Origin: Nitrospirota bacterium
Lineage (GTDB): Bacteria > Nitrospirota > Thermodesulfovibrionia > UBA6902
Direction of reading: 5' to 3'
NCBI GenBank assembly: GCA_015491705.1
Contig: WFVK01000387.1
Location: 1 to 12,369, forward strand
Length of the DNA stretch: 12,369 bases
Of this stretch, positions 5,962-12,369 are shown piece after piece (the stretch's first letter is position 1; each line of letters starts with the position of its first letter). Both the position numbers and the translations under genes were made by a program. The notes below the pieces were generated by a model that saw only the letters and a list, made by a program, of their open reading frames with translations, was not told where the DNA came from and made no database searches.

Positions 5962-6932
5962 CAGACAAGGTTCTTTCCCAGGACGAGGTAGATGCCCTGC
6001 TGAAGGGTGTGGCTTCCGGCGATATCGACACGGAGGAAGCCAAGGAAAAGATAATAAACGGCATCAGGCCCTATGATTTCACGAGCCAGGAGCGCATTAT
6101 CCGCGGCAAGATGCCCGGGCTTGAGATGATCAATGATGCTTACTCGAGACTGCTCAGGAGTTCGATTTCTTCACTCATCATGAAATATATCGATATAAGC
6201 ATACAGAACGTCGAGACGGTAAAATACAGTGATTTCATGAGGACCATTCCAATGCCGTCCAGTATAAATATCATTACAATGGAGCCTCTCAAGGGACTTG
6301 CCCTGCTTGTACTGGAGGCGCCGCTCGTGTTTGCCTTTGTGGAATTCTTTTTCGGCGGAACCAGCGCCAAGTATACAAAATCCGAAGGCAGGGCGTTTAC
6401 CCAGATAGAGCAGAGGGTCATCCGCAAGGTGGTTGATGTGGCGTTAAGGGATATGGCCACTGCATGGAAGGCGATATCGCCGATCAGGCCGGAGTTCAAC
6501 AGTTCCGAGATAAATCCGCAATTCGTCTCAATCGTCACCCCCGGTGAAATCGTTATAAACATAGAGGTTCAGCTCGAGATCGAGGATTTTACAGGCAGGC
6601 TTTTCTTATGCATTCCCTACTCCATGGTGGAACCGATCAAGGAAAAGCTCTATTCAGGCATACACGGCGATAAGTTCGAGACCGATCACAGGTGGGCCGA
6701 GGTGATGGAGAACTCCATCAAGCAGACCTATGTACGCCTGTCCGCGGAAATAGGCAAGGCTGAAATCAGCTTCGGCGACCTGCTGGAGTTCGAGGTCGGC
6801 AACGTGATCGGTCTTGACAGGTCGGTGTCGGATGAACTCATTGTGAGGGTTGAAGGAATTCCGAAATTCAGGGGCATCCCCGGTCACAGCAGGGGAAGCC
6901 AGGCCATAAAATTGACCGGAGTCATTGAATAA
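5958..6932 (+). CDS. fliM: FliM, flagellar motor switch protein
   Basis: FliM forms the middle of the cytoplasmic C-ring and binds phosphorylated CheY to reverse rotation. The 324-residue product starts with the CheY-P-binding peptide LSQDEVDALLKG (residues 6-17), followed by a linker and IRPYDFTSQERIIRGKMPGL, the usual opening of the middle CheC-like domain. That domain includes LVFAFVEFFFGG. A C-terminal SpoA (FliMN) domain at about 250-320 (FGDLLEFEVGNVIGLD, then VEGIPKFRGIPG) docks FliN. Intact CheY-binding residues imply a chemotaxis system elsewhere in the genome. The start is fixed by the ATGA overlap with fliL. The length is close to E. coli FliM (334). Nothing is missing. Confidence 0.96.
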   Translation: MTDKVLSQDEVDALLKGVASGDIDTEEAKEKIINGIRPYDFTSQERIIRGKMPGLEMINDAYSRLLRSSISSLIMKYIDISIQNVETVKYSDFMRTIPMPSSINIITMEPLKGLALLVLEAPLVFAFVEFFFGGTSAKYTKSEGRAFTQIEQRVIRKVVDVALRDMATAWKAISPIRPEFNSSEINPQFVSIVTPGEIVINIEVQLEIEDFTGRLFLCIPYSMVEPIKEKLYSGIHGDKFETDHRWAEVMENSIKQTYVRLSAEIGKAEISFGDLLEFEVGNVIGLDRSVSDELIVRVEGIPKFRGIPGHSRGSQAIKLTGVIE

Positions 6933-6945
6933 AAGGGGGGTAGTT

Positions 6946-7305
6946 ATGCCGGAGGAGGCACAGCAGCAGGAGAAAACACAGGCCCAGGAGAATGTCCAGC
7001 AGCATGAATTTGAAAATCTTAAGGCAGAAAACAGTCAGCGGGCCCCGCGGGATATAGAGTTCCTGCTGGACATACCTATTGAGGTGACCGTCCAGCTCGG
7101 AACCACGAAGATGCTGATAAAGGAGCTGCTTCAGCTCGGCCAGGGGTCTGTCGTAGAGCTGGAGAAGCTTGCGGGCGAGCCCATGGAGATACTTGCGAAC
7201 AATAAACTCATCGCAAGGGGGGAGGTCGTGGTAGTAAATGAAAAGTTCGGCGTCAGGCTCACGGATATCGCCAGTCCCACGGAAAGGTTGTCACAACTGA
7301 AATGA
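6946..7305 (+). CDS. fliN: FliN, flagellar motor switch protein
   Basis: FliN builds the lower C-ring with FliM and helps recruit the FliH export complex. From the ATG at 6946 the product has 119 residues: a Gln/Glu-rich disordered N-terminus (1-34), then a single SpoA domain (about 36-109) with FLLDIPIEVTVQLGTTKM, LLQLGQGSVVELEKLAGEP and ARGEVVVVNEKFGVRLTDI, all textbook FliN. The start at 6946 is preferred because GGGGGG at 6935-6940 lies 5 bases upstream; a TTG at 6925 in the same frame would overlap fliM and place that purine run inside the gene. The gap to the fliM stop is then 13 bases. The TGA overlaps the fliO ATG by four bases. Confidence 0.95.
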   Translation: MPEEAQQQEKTQAQENVQQHEFENLKAENSQRAPRDIEFLLDIPIEVTVQLGTTKMLIKELLQLGQGSVVELEKLAGEPMEILANNKLIARGEVVVVNEKFGVRLTDIASPTERLSQLK

Positions 7306-7613
7306 CCGGAACGTATCTGCAGATGGCGGCCGCCCTTGTCTTTGTTATCATCCTGATTGTGGCGGCAGGATATGTGCTGAAGAGGAAGCAGAACAGGTTC
7401 GGCCTCATGAGCATTGTCGGTTACCAGCCCTTCGGGACCAAGAAGGGGGTTGCAGCGCTGAAGGTAGGAAGCGAGATATTGATACTGGGTGTCACACCCA
7501 ATGATATGAGACTGCTGAAGGTTTACAGGGATGATGAACTCGACCTGAAAGAGCCGGAGAGTTTTCAGGAGAGACTGGCAAAACTCAGAAGGACCGGGGG
7601 TGTTGGAAATTGA
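7302..7613 (+). CDS. fliO: FliO, flagellar export gate assembly protein
   Basis: FliO is a small membrane protein that acts as a scaffold for FliP-ring assembly in the flagellar type III export apparatus. The 103-residue product has one N-terminal membrane segment (about residues 8-26, MAAALVFVIILIVAAGYVL), a basic KRKQNR boundary and a cytoplasmic small beta domain (SIVGYQPFGTKKGVAALKVG, then EILILGVTPNDMRLL). This is the common FliO/MopB pattern. FliO is poorly conserved in sequence, so position between fliN and fliP is strong supporting evidence. It overlaps fliN by ATGA and its TGA overlaps the TTG proposed for fliP. Confidence 0.88.
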   Translation: MTGTYLQMAAALVFVIILIVAAGYVLKRKQNRFGLMSIVGYQPFGTKKGVAALKVGSEILILGVTPNDMRLLKVYRDDELDLKEPESFQERLAKLRRTGGVGN

Positions 7614-8398
7614 AGACCGGGAGTTTCAATCATCAGTCCGGGCCGGATATTAAGTCACCGGCTCCCGCCCGCAGGGCCGCCGCCGGTTTTATGAAGCCGC
7701 CTGCGGTGTGTTTCTTTATCCTGCTGTCCATTGCTGCAGCTCCATCCACTGTATTCGCTGTTGACCTGAAGGATATCAACAGCCCGCTGATCGAGACGTT
7801 TCTTATTATAAGTTTTCTTTCCTTTCTTCCCGCGGTTCTGATAATGTTCACCTCGTTTACGAGAATTGTCGTTGTGCTGTCTTTTCTGCGCCATGCCTTC
7901 GGCGGACAGCAGATACCGCCGAATCCCGTGATAATAGGGCTTTCGCTGTTTCTCACGTTCTTTGTCATGTCTCCGACGATTAATGCTATCAACAAGAAGG
8001 CGGTGACGCCCTACATCCAGGAAGAGCTGAGCCTTGGAGAGGCCATTGAACAGGCAGAGCCGCCGCTCAGGAAGTTTATGCTGAAACAGACGAGGAAAAA
8101 GGATATCGCTCTGTTTTCGGGCATGGCCAAGAAGCCCCTCCCCGAGACACCCGATGACCTGTCGATGACCGTGCTTATTCCGGCCTTTGCAATAAGCGAA
8201 CTGAAGACAGCCTTTGAGATAGGCTTCCTGCTGTTCCTGCCTTTTCTTATAGTGGATATGGTTATAGCGAGCATTCTCCTGAGCATGGGCATGATGATGC
8301 TTCCCCCTGTCATGATATCGCTTCCGTTCAAGCTGCTTCTGTTTGTGCTTGTGGACGGGTGGAACCTGATAGTCGGTTCAATGATGAGGAGCTTTTAA
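7610..8398 (+). CDS. fliP: FliP, flagellar type III export gate protein
   Basis: FliP forms, with FliQ and FliR, the helical core of the export gate through which rod, hook and filament proteins leave the cytoplasm. The frame from TTG 7610 gives 262 residues. The family signature region TSFTRIVVVLSFLRHAFGG (81-99) and QQIPPNPVIIGLSLFLTFFV follow a cleavable-looking signal peptide (hydrophobic CFFILLSIAAAPSTVFA, probable cleavage after residue 50). Later come two membrane helices with AFAISELKTAFEIGFLLFLP and SMGMMMLPPVMISLPFKLLL. The start is uncertain. The TTG overlaps fliO by four bases and has a GGGGG run about 9 bases upstream, but adds 27 residues before Met28 (ATG 7691), which alone would give a normal-length FliP but has no ribosome binding site. 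It overlaps fliQ by one base. Confidence 0.95.
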   Translation: MKTGSFNHQSGPDIKSPAPARRAAAGFMKPPAVCFFILLSIAAAPSTVFAVDLKDINSPLIETFLIISFLSFLPAVLIMFTSFTRIVVVLSFLRHAFGGQQIPPNPVIIGLSLFLTFFVMSPTINAINKKAVTPYIQEELSLGEAIEQAEPPLRKFMLKQTRKKDIALFSGMAKKPLPETPDDLSMTVLIPAFAISELKTAFEIGFLLFLPFLIVDMVIASILLSMGMMMLPPVMISLPFKLLLFVLVDGWNLIVGSMMRSF

Positions 8399-8667
8399 TG
8401 ACGCTGGATATGATAAACGGAATAACCGCCCAGGTGTTCAAGGTGGTGCTTTTTGTGGCCGGCCCCCCGCTCCTGGTGGGCCTGGTTGTCGGACTCCTTG
8501 TAGGCCTCTTCCAGTCGGTGACACAGATACAGGAATTCACACTGATATTCGTGCCGAAAATGCTGGCGGTGTTTGCATGTATCTTCCTGCTCATGCCGTG
8601 GATGTCCGAGAAGATGCTGTCGTTTACCGCAAACCTTATACAGCAGATACCGTTTTACATAAAGTGA
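8398..8667 (+). CDS. fliQ: FliQ, flagellar type III export gate protein
   Basis: FliQ is a small two-helix protein that wraps the FliP/FliR core of the export gate. From ATG 8398 the product has 89 residues, the standard family length. Two membrane helices are visible at about residues 14-38 and 48-68, separated by the conserved QSVTQIQEFTLIFVPKML region. The start is supported by AGGAG at 8387-8391, six bases upstream, and by the TAATG junction in which the last base of the fliP stop is the first base of this start. A longer frame beginning at 8359 runs into fliP and is unlikely. Confidence 0.96.
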   Translation: MTLDMINGITAQVFKVVLFVAGPPLLVGLVVGLLVGLFQSVTQIQEFTLIFVPKMLAVFACIFLLMPWMSEKMLSFTANLIQQIPFYIK

Positions 8668-8681
8668 GGGCATTCTGATTC

Positions 8682-9458
8682 ATGGTCAACAATGCGGATA
8701 TGGATTTAAGTGTTTTCTCAGGCTATATAACGGGCTTTCTGTTTATCCTGCTGAGGACGAGCATATTCGTGGCCCTGCTGCCCGTCATAGGCGGTAAGCA
8801 GTTGCCCATGCAGTTCAGGATAGGCTTTGCGGTATTTATAGCCGTCCTCCTGACACCTGTCGTCAGATTTCAGGTTTCGGAACAGGATATGGCCATGCTG
8901 ATATTAAAAGAGGTCTTTGTAGGCATTGCCCTCGGGTTCAGTGTCAGGCTCATTTTTTATGCCGTAAACATGGCGGGGCTGTTTATAAGTTATGCAATGG
9001 GTCTGGCAATGGGGATAGTCTACAACCCGGAGATGGGACAATCCACCTACATAGCAGAGGTTTACGGGCTCATGACCATGATGTTCTTCCTTGTGACAAA
9101 CGCCCATCATGACCTTATTTATGTATTCGTGAAAAGTTTTCAACTGCTGCCCGGCGGCCGTGCAAACATGACGGTACTCGTCCCGCTGGTGCTGTCCATG
9201 ACAAACAAACTGTTTGTCATTGCACTGAAGATATCCGCTCCGGTGCTTGTCGGCCTCCTGATAACCAATATACTTTCGGGATTTTTATACAAGGTCGCGC
9301 CGCAGCTTAATATCTTTTTCATTACTCTGCCGCTGAACATCTTTCTGGGATTTTTACTGATGACGGTGAGCATTCCCGTGTTCGAGTATGTGCTCGGGAT
9401 AAACCTGGCCAACCTGAGGGGCGAGATGGCGCGCATTATCATGATGGCTAACAGGTGA
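8682..9458 (+). CDS. fliR: FliR, flagellar type III export gate protein
   Basis: FliR is the single-copy subunit that joins the FliP pentamer and contacts FlhB in the export gate. The 258-residue product is almost entirely hydrophobic, with five or six membrane segments. It has family landmarks at ALLPVIGGKQLPMQFRIGFA (31-50), LKEVFVGIALGFSVRLIF (75-92), the FISYAMGLAMGIVYNPEMGQ loop (101-120) and TNAHHDLIYVFVKSFQLLP. The start at 8682 has GAGGG 11 bases upstream, rather far; an internal ATG at 8700 would only trim six residues. It lies 14 bases after fliQ, and a 70-base gap then separates it from flhB, one of the few gaps in the operon. Confidence 0.95.
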   Translation: MVNNADMDLSVFSGYITGFLFILLRTSIFVALLPVIGGKQLPMQFRIGFAVFIAVLLTPVVRFQVSEQDMAMLILKEVFVGIALGFSVRLIFYAVNMAGLFISYAMGLAMGIVYNPEMGQSTYIAEVYGLMTMMFFLVTNAHHDLIYVFVKSFQLLPGGRANMTVLVPLVLSMTNKLFVIALKISAPVLVGLLITNILSGFLYKVAPQLNIFFITLPLNIFLGFLLMTVSIPVFEYVLGINLANLRGEMARIIMMANR

Positions 9459-9528
9459 AAACAGGGACGGGATATAAGGTGACGGATGCGATGCCGGGGT
9501 TCAGCGGTTCATGGATTGAGGGTTAGAG

Positions 9529-10566
9529 ATGGCGGATGAATTTCAGGAGAAAACGGAACAGGCTACGCCGCGAAAGCGGGAGAAGGCGAGGGAGAAAGGT
9601 CAGGTCTCAAGGAGCCGCGACCTTTCCTCAATGGCGGTCATCGGCGGAATTATCATGATATTTTATTTCGGCGGGGAATATATCTTTAAAAAGTGGCTTG
9701 ATATGACAGGCGCGATCCTCAGTCTCAGGTACGGCAGGGACCCTGTGCAGGTGGCCGGGATCGCAATCTGGCACGGCGGCATGCTGCTTGCGCCTTTTTT
9801 CATCGTTTCGCTCGTCCTGGCCCTCGGGGCAAGCATTGCCCAGGGTGGTTTCGTAATAAGACCGTTTAAATTTGACATGGAAAAGCTTGATCCGGTCAAG
9901 GGCCTTAAAAAAATATTTTCTTCGAACGGCCTGGTCGAGCTGGCAAAGAGTATCCTGAAGGTTTCCATAGGAAGCTGGATCGTCTATTACATCATTAAAA
10001 AAGACCTTAAGGTCTTCCCTACCCTTTCCGCAATGGACATAAGGGACATTGCGCGGGTCTCCGGCGACATGGTTATGGATGCCGTCCTGATCGCGTTCTG
10101 CTATTTTCTGGCAGTCTCCATTGTAAGCGCCATACTTGAGAAATGGCAGTTTGAGAAGGGCCTCCGGATGACGAAACAGGAGATAAAGGAAGAGCTCAAG
10201 GAATCCGAGGGCGACCCGCTCATAAAGTCGAGGATCAGGAGCATACAGAGGGAGGCTGCAAGGAAACGCATGATGCAGGAGGTGCCCACGGCAACAGCGG
10301 TGATCACCAACCCGCAGCATCTTGCAGTGGCGATCAGGTACGAAGACGGAAAGATGCCTGCCCCGAAGGTCGTGGCAAAGGGCGCGGGCATACTTGCCGC
10401 AAGGATAAAAGAGATCGCGGCGGAGCACGGCGTCCCGGTTATTGAAGACAAGCCCCTTGCAAGGTCTCTTTTCAGGCTTGAGCTGAATTCATTCATACCC
10501 GAGGAGCTTTACGTGGCGGTCGCCAGGATACTTGCACATATCTACAGGATGAAAGGCAGGATATGA
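9529..10566 (+). CDS. flhB: FlhB, flagellar export substrate-specificity switch protein (NPQH variant)
   Basis: FlhB is an export-apparatus membrane protein whose cytoplasmic domain cleaves itself and, with FliK, switches export from rod/hook to filament subunits. The 345-residue product begins with the typical EKTEQATPRKREKAREKGQV, has four membrane segments (about 34-54, 86-108, 142-158, 180-202) and then a cytoplasmic domain with MTKQEIKEELKESEGDP. The autocleavage motif reads N261-P262-Q263-H264 (10309-10320) rather than the usual NPTH; the Asn-Pro bond that is cut and the His are kept. The rest (LAVAIRY, PKVVAKGAG, PVIEDKPLARSLF) is normal, so it is probably FlhB and not a virulence YscU paralogue, as also shown by its neighbours. 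GAGGG at 9518-9522 supports the start. The TGA overlaps the flhA ATG (ATGA). Confidence 0.95.
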   Translation: MADEFQEKTEQATPRKREKAREKGQVSRSRDLSSMAVIGGIIMIFYFGGEYIFKKWLDMTGAILSLRYGRDPVQVAGIAIWHGGMLLAPFFIVSLVLALGASIAQGGFVIRPFKFDMEKLDPVKGLKKIFSSNGLVELAKSILKVSIGSWIVYYIIKKDLKVFPTLSAMDIRDIARVSGDMVMDAVLIAFCYFLAVSIVSAILEKWQFEKGLRMTKQEIKEELKESEGDPLIKSRIRSIQREAARKRMMQEVPTATAVITNPQHLAVAIRYEDGKMPAPKVVAKGAGILAARIKEIAAEHGVPVIEDKPLARSLFRLELNSFIPEELYVAVARILAHIYRMKGRI

Positions 10567-12369
10567 AGCTGCTGTCATTGCTGAAGGAAAGAGAGGATGT
10601 GGCCGTTGCCCTGATGGCGGTGTCGGTCATCGGGGTGATGCTTCTTCCCATGCCGCCTTTCATGCTCGACCTGCTGCTGACACTTTCAATCTCGCTTTCC
10701 GTGACTATACTCATCACGGCCATCTACGTGAAAAAACCGCTTGACTTTTCGGTATTGCCTTCGCTGCTTCTGATGGCCACGCTTTACAGGCTTTCACTCA
10801 ATGTCGCCTCCACAAGGCTGATACTTCTGAAAGGCAATGAAGGCACAGACGCCGCAGGGCAGGTTATCAAGTCGTTCGGAAGTTTCGTGGTCGGAGGCAA
10901 CTATGCCGTGGGGATAATAGTCTTTCTGATACTGGTTATCGTTAATTTCGTGGTCATAACAAAGGGCTCGGGAAGGATAGCCGAGGTCGCTGCAAGGTTT
11001 ACACTCGATGCGATGCCCGGCAAGCAGATGGCGATAGATGCGGACCTGAACTCCGGGCTTATAGACGACGCCGAGGCCCGGCTGCGCAGGGAGCTTATTG
11101 CACAGGAGGCGGATTATTACGGCTCCATGGACGGTGCAAGCAAGTTTGTGAGGGGGGATGCCATTGCAGGCCTGGTGATAACCGCAATAAATATAATCGG
11201 GGGGCTCATTATCGGCGTCCTGCAGAAAGGCATGCCGGTGGTTGATGCTGCAACCACGTACACCATACTGACGATCGGCGACGGCCTTGTTTCACAGATT
11301 CCGGCACTCCTCATATCAACCGCCGCGGGTATCGTCGTCAGCCGCGCGGGCAAGGAAAGCGATATAGGGAAGGACATCACAAGCCAGGTGCTGGTCAATC
11401 CCAAGGCCATGTTTACGGTAGCCGGCGTGCTGCTGGCCCTCGGTTTTGTGCCCGGACTTCCGCACACGCCGTTTTTCCTCATCTCGGCTGCATCAGGCGG
11501 ACTCGGATATATAATGACAAGGATGCCTTCGGGCGAGGAGGTCCCCCAGGAACTCCCGGAGACCGAGCCTGAAGAGCCGAAGATAGAGTCATTCCTTGAG
11601 CTTGACCCCCTCAGTCTCGAGATAGGATACGGTCTCATACCACTTGTGGATGAATCGGGGGGTGAACTGCTCGGCAAGATAAAGGCGATGAGGAGGCAGC
11701 TTGCAGCGGAGCTCGGCTTTGTCGTACCGCCGATACACATAAAAGACAACCTGCAGTTGAGACCCCATGAATACAGTTTCCTGATTCGCGGGGTGGAAAT
11801 CGCAAAGGGCGAGGTCATGATGGGGAGCTGGCTTGCCGTTGCCTCAGGGGATGCCGAGAGGATAGACGGCATCCCCACAAAGGAACCGGCCTTCGGCCTT
11901 CCTGCATACTGGATTGACGAGAAGCATGTGGAAAAGGCCCAGGCCTCCGGGTTTATGGTGGTCGACCCGGCCACCGTCATCGGCACCCATATAACCGAGC
12001 TTGTGAGGGAGCATGCATGGGAATTGCTGACAAGGGGGGAGACCCAGAAGCTGCTGGACAATATTTCAAAGTCTTACCCGAAAATCGTCGAGGAGCTCGT
12101 CCCTGCAAACCTTACACTCGGAGGGGTCCAGCGGGTGCTGCAGAACCTCCTGAAAGAGAGGATCCCGATCAAGGACATTATAACCATCCTTGATACACTG
12201 CTTGATTACTCTCCCAATGTCAAAGACCCCGAGGCACTTACAGAATATGTGCGGCGGGCCCTGTCAAGGATAATTACAAAACAGTATGTCAATGAGCAGG
12301 GCAAGCTGCCGGTGTTCACCCTGGACCCTGCATACGAGAACATGATATCACAGGCCCAGGCGGGCAGCA
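10563..12369 (+). CDS. flhA: FlhA, flagellar export apparatus core protein (3' end outside window)
   Basis: FlhA forms the nonameric ring of the flagellar export apparatus; its membrane part helps couple proton flow to export and its cytoplasmic part docks chaperone-substrate complexes. The frame runs from ATG 10563 (ATGA overlap with flhB) to the window end without a stop, 602 codons of a protein usually near 690. The FHIPEP family signature is RLSLNVASTR (76-85). The conserved cytoplasmic loop GSGRIAEVAARFTLDAMPGK (135-154) continues to SMDGASKFVRGDAIAG (188-203). About eight hydrophobic segments lie before residue 325, followed by an acidic linker (EEVPQELPETEPEEP) and the cytoplasmic domain, including GGVQRVLQNLLKERIPIKD. 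A 314-codon open frame on the opposite strand (11117-12061) is an antisense shadow. In related operons flhF and flhG often follow, but that lies outside the view. Confidence 0.96.
   Translation, partial: MKLLSLLKEREDVAVALMAVSVIGVMLLPMPPFMLDLLLTLSISLSVTILITAIYVKKPLDFSVLPSLLLMATLYRLSLNVASTRLILLKGNEGTDAAGQVIKSFGSFVVGGNYAVGIIVFLILVIVNFVVITKGSGRIAEVAARFTLDAMPGKQMAIDADLNSGLIDDAEARLRRELIAQEADYYGSMDGASKFVRGDAIAGLVITAINIIGGLIIGVLQKGMPVVDAATTYTILTIGDGLVSQIPALLISTAAGIVVSRAGKESDIGKDITSQVLVNPKAMFTVAGVLLALGFVPGLPHTPFFLISAASGGLGYIMTRMPSGEEVPQELPETEPEEPKIESFLELDPLSLEIGYGLIPLVDESGGELLGKIKAMRRQLAAELGFVVPPIHIKDNLQLRPHEYSFLIRGVEIAKGEVMMGSWLAVASGDAERIDGIPTKEPAFGLPAYWIDEKHVEKAQASGFMVVDPATVIGTHITELVREHAWELLTRGETQKLLDNISKSYPKIVEELVPANLTLGGVQRVLQNLLKERIPIKDIITILDTLLDYSPNVKDPEALTEYVRRALSRIITKQYVNEQGKLPVFTLDPAYENMISQAQAGS

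Noticed and set aside
9628..10428. A 266-codon open frame on the minus strand opposite flhB
   Set aside because: Antisense to conserved flhB, with a Cys/His/Arg-rich translation lacking domain features. It is a shadow of the real gene.
11117..12061. A 314-codon open frame on the minus strand opposite flhA
   Set aside because: It lies wholly antisense to a well-conserved flhA coding frame. Its translation is Ser/Pro/Ile-rich low-complexity text typical of the reverse of a GC-biased gene, with no recognisable domain.

Overview
The window looks like chromosomal DNA of a flagellated, Gram-negative (diderm) bacterium. It carries the end of a Tol-Pal outer-membrane module, lipoprotein signal peptides, and a long run of flagellar export and switch genes. 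Frequent ATA (Ile) and AGG (Arg) codons, moderate GC content and the gene arrangement remind me of Nitrospirota (Thermodesulfovibrio-like) or Desulfobacterota. That placement is inference from style, not from a search.

Layout. (1) Positions 1-2213, plus strand: the end of tolB, then pal and cpoB (ybgF), a closely spaced Tol-Pal operon tail that links outer membrane, peptidoglycan and inner membrane. (2) 2237-3670, minus strand: one orphan signalling protein with receiver, PAS and HisKA_3-type histidine kinase parts, convergent with cpoB. It has a good sigma70-like promoter at about 3816-3845. (3) 3671-3997: a divergent intergenic region. (4) 3998-5105, plus strand: prfB, encoding release factor 2. 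It is split by the classic in-frame UGA and +1 programmed frameshift, so the gene is longer than any single open frame. (5) 5106-5469: a 364-base gene-free stretch with a 16-base AT palindrome, a GC-rich island and a sigma54-like element. (6) 5470 to the window end, plus strand: a flagellar operon fliL-fliM-fliN-fliO-fliP-fliQ-fliR-flhB-flhA. flhA is cut by the window edge after about 602 codons.

How the genes work together. FliM and FliN build the C-ring switch that receives CheY-P. FliL sits at the stator. FliO assists assembly of the FliP/FliQ/FliR export gate. FlhB and FlhA form the substrate-switching and motive-force-using parts of the flagellar type III export apparatus. Many genes overlap by 1-4 bases (fliL/fliM, fliN/fliO, fliO/fliP, fliP/fliQ, flhB/flhA), which suggests translational coupling of subunits that must assemble together.

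I see no evidence of a wholly new system, mobile element, CRISPR array or RNA gene. The points most worth a second look are the prfB recoding site, the NPQH (instead of NPTH) autocleavage motif in FlhB, the sigma54-like element with an off-consensus -12 box before fliL, and the orphan receiver-PAS-kinase.
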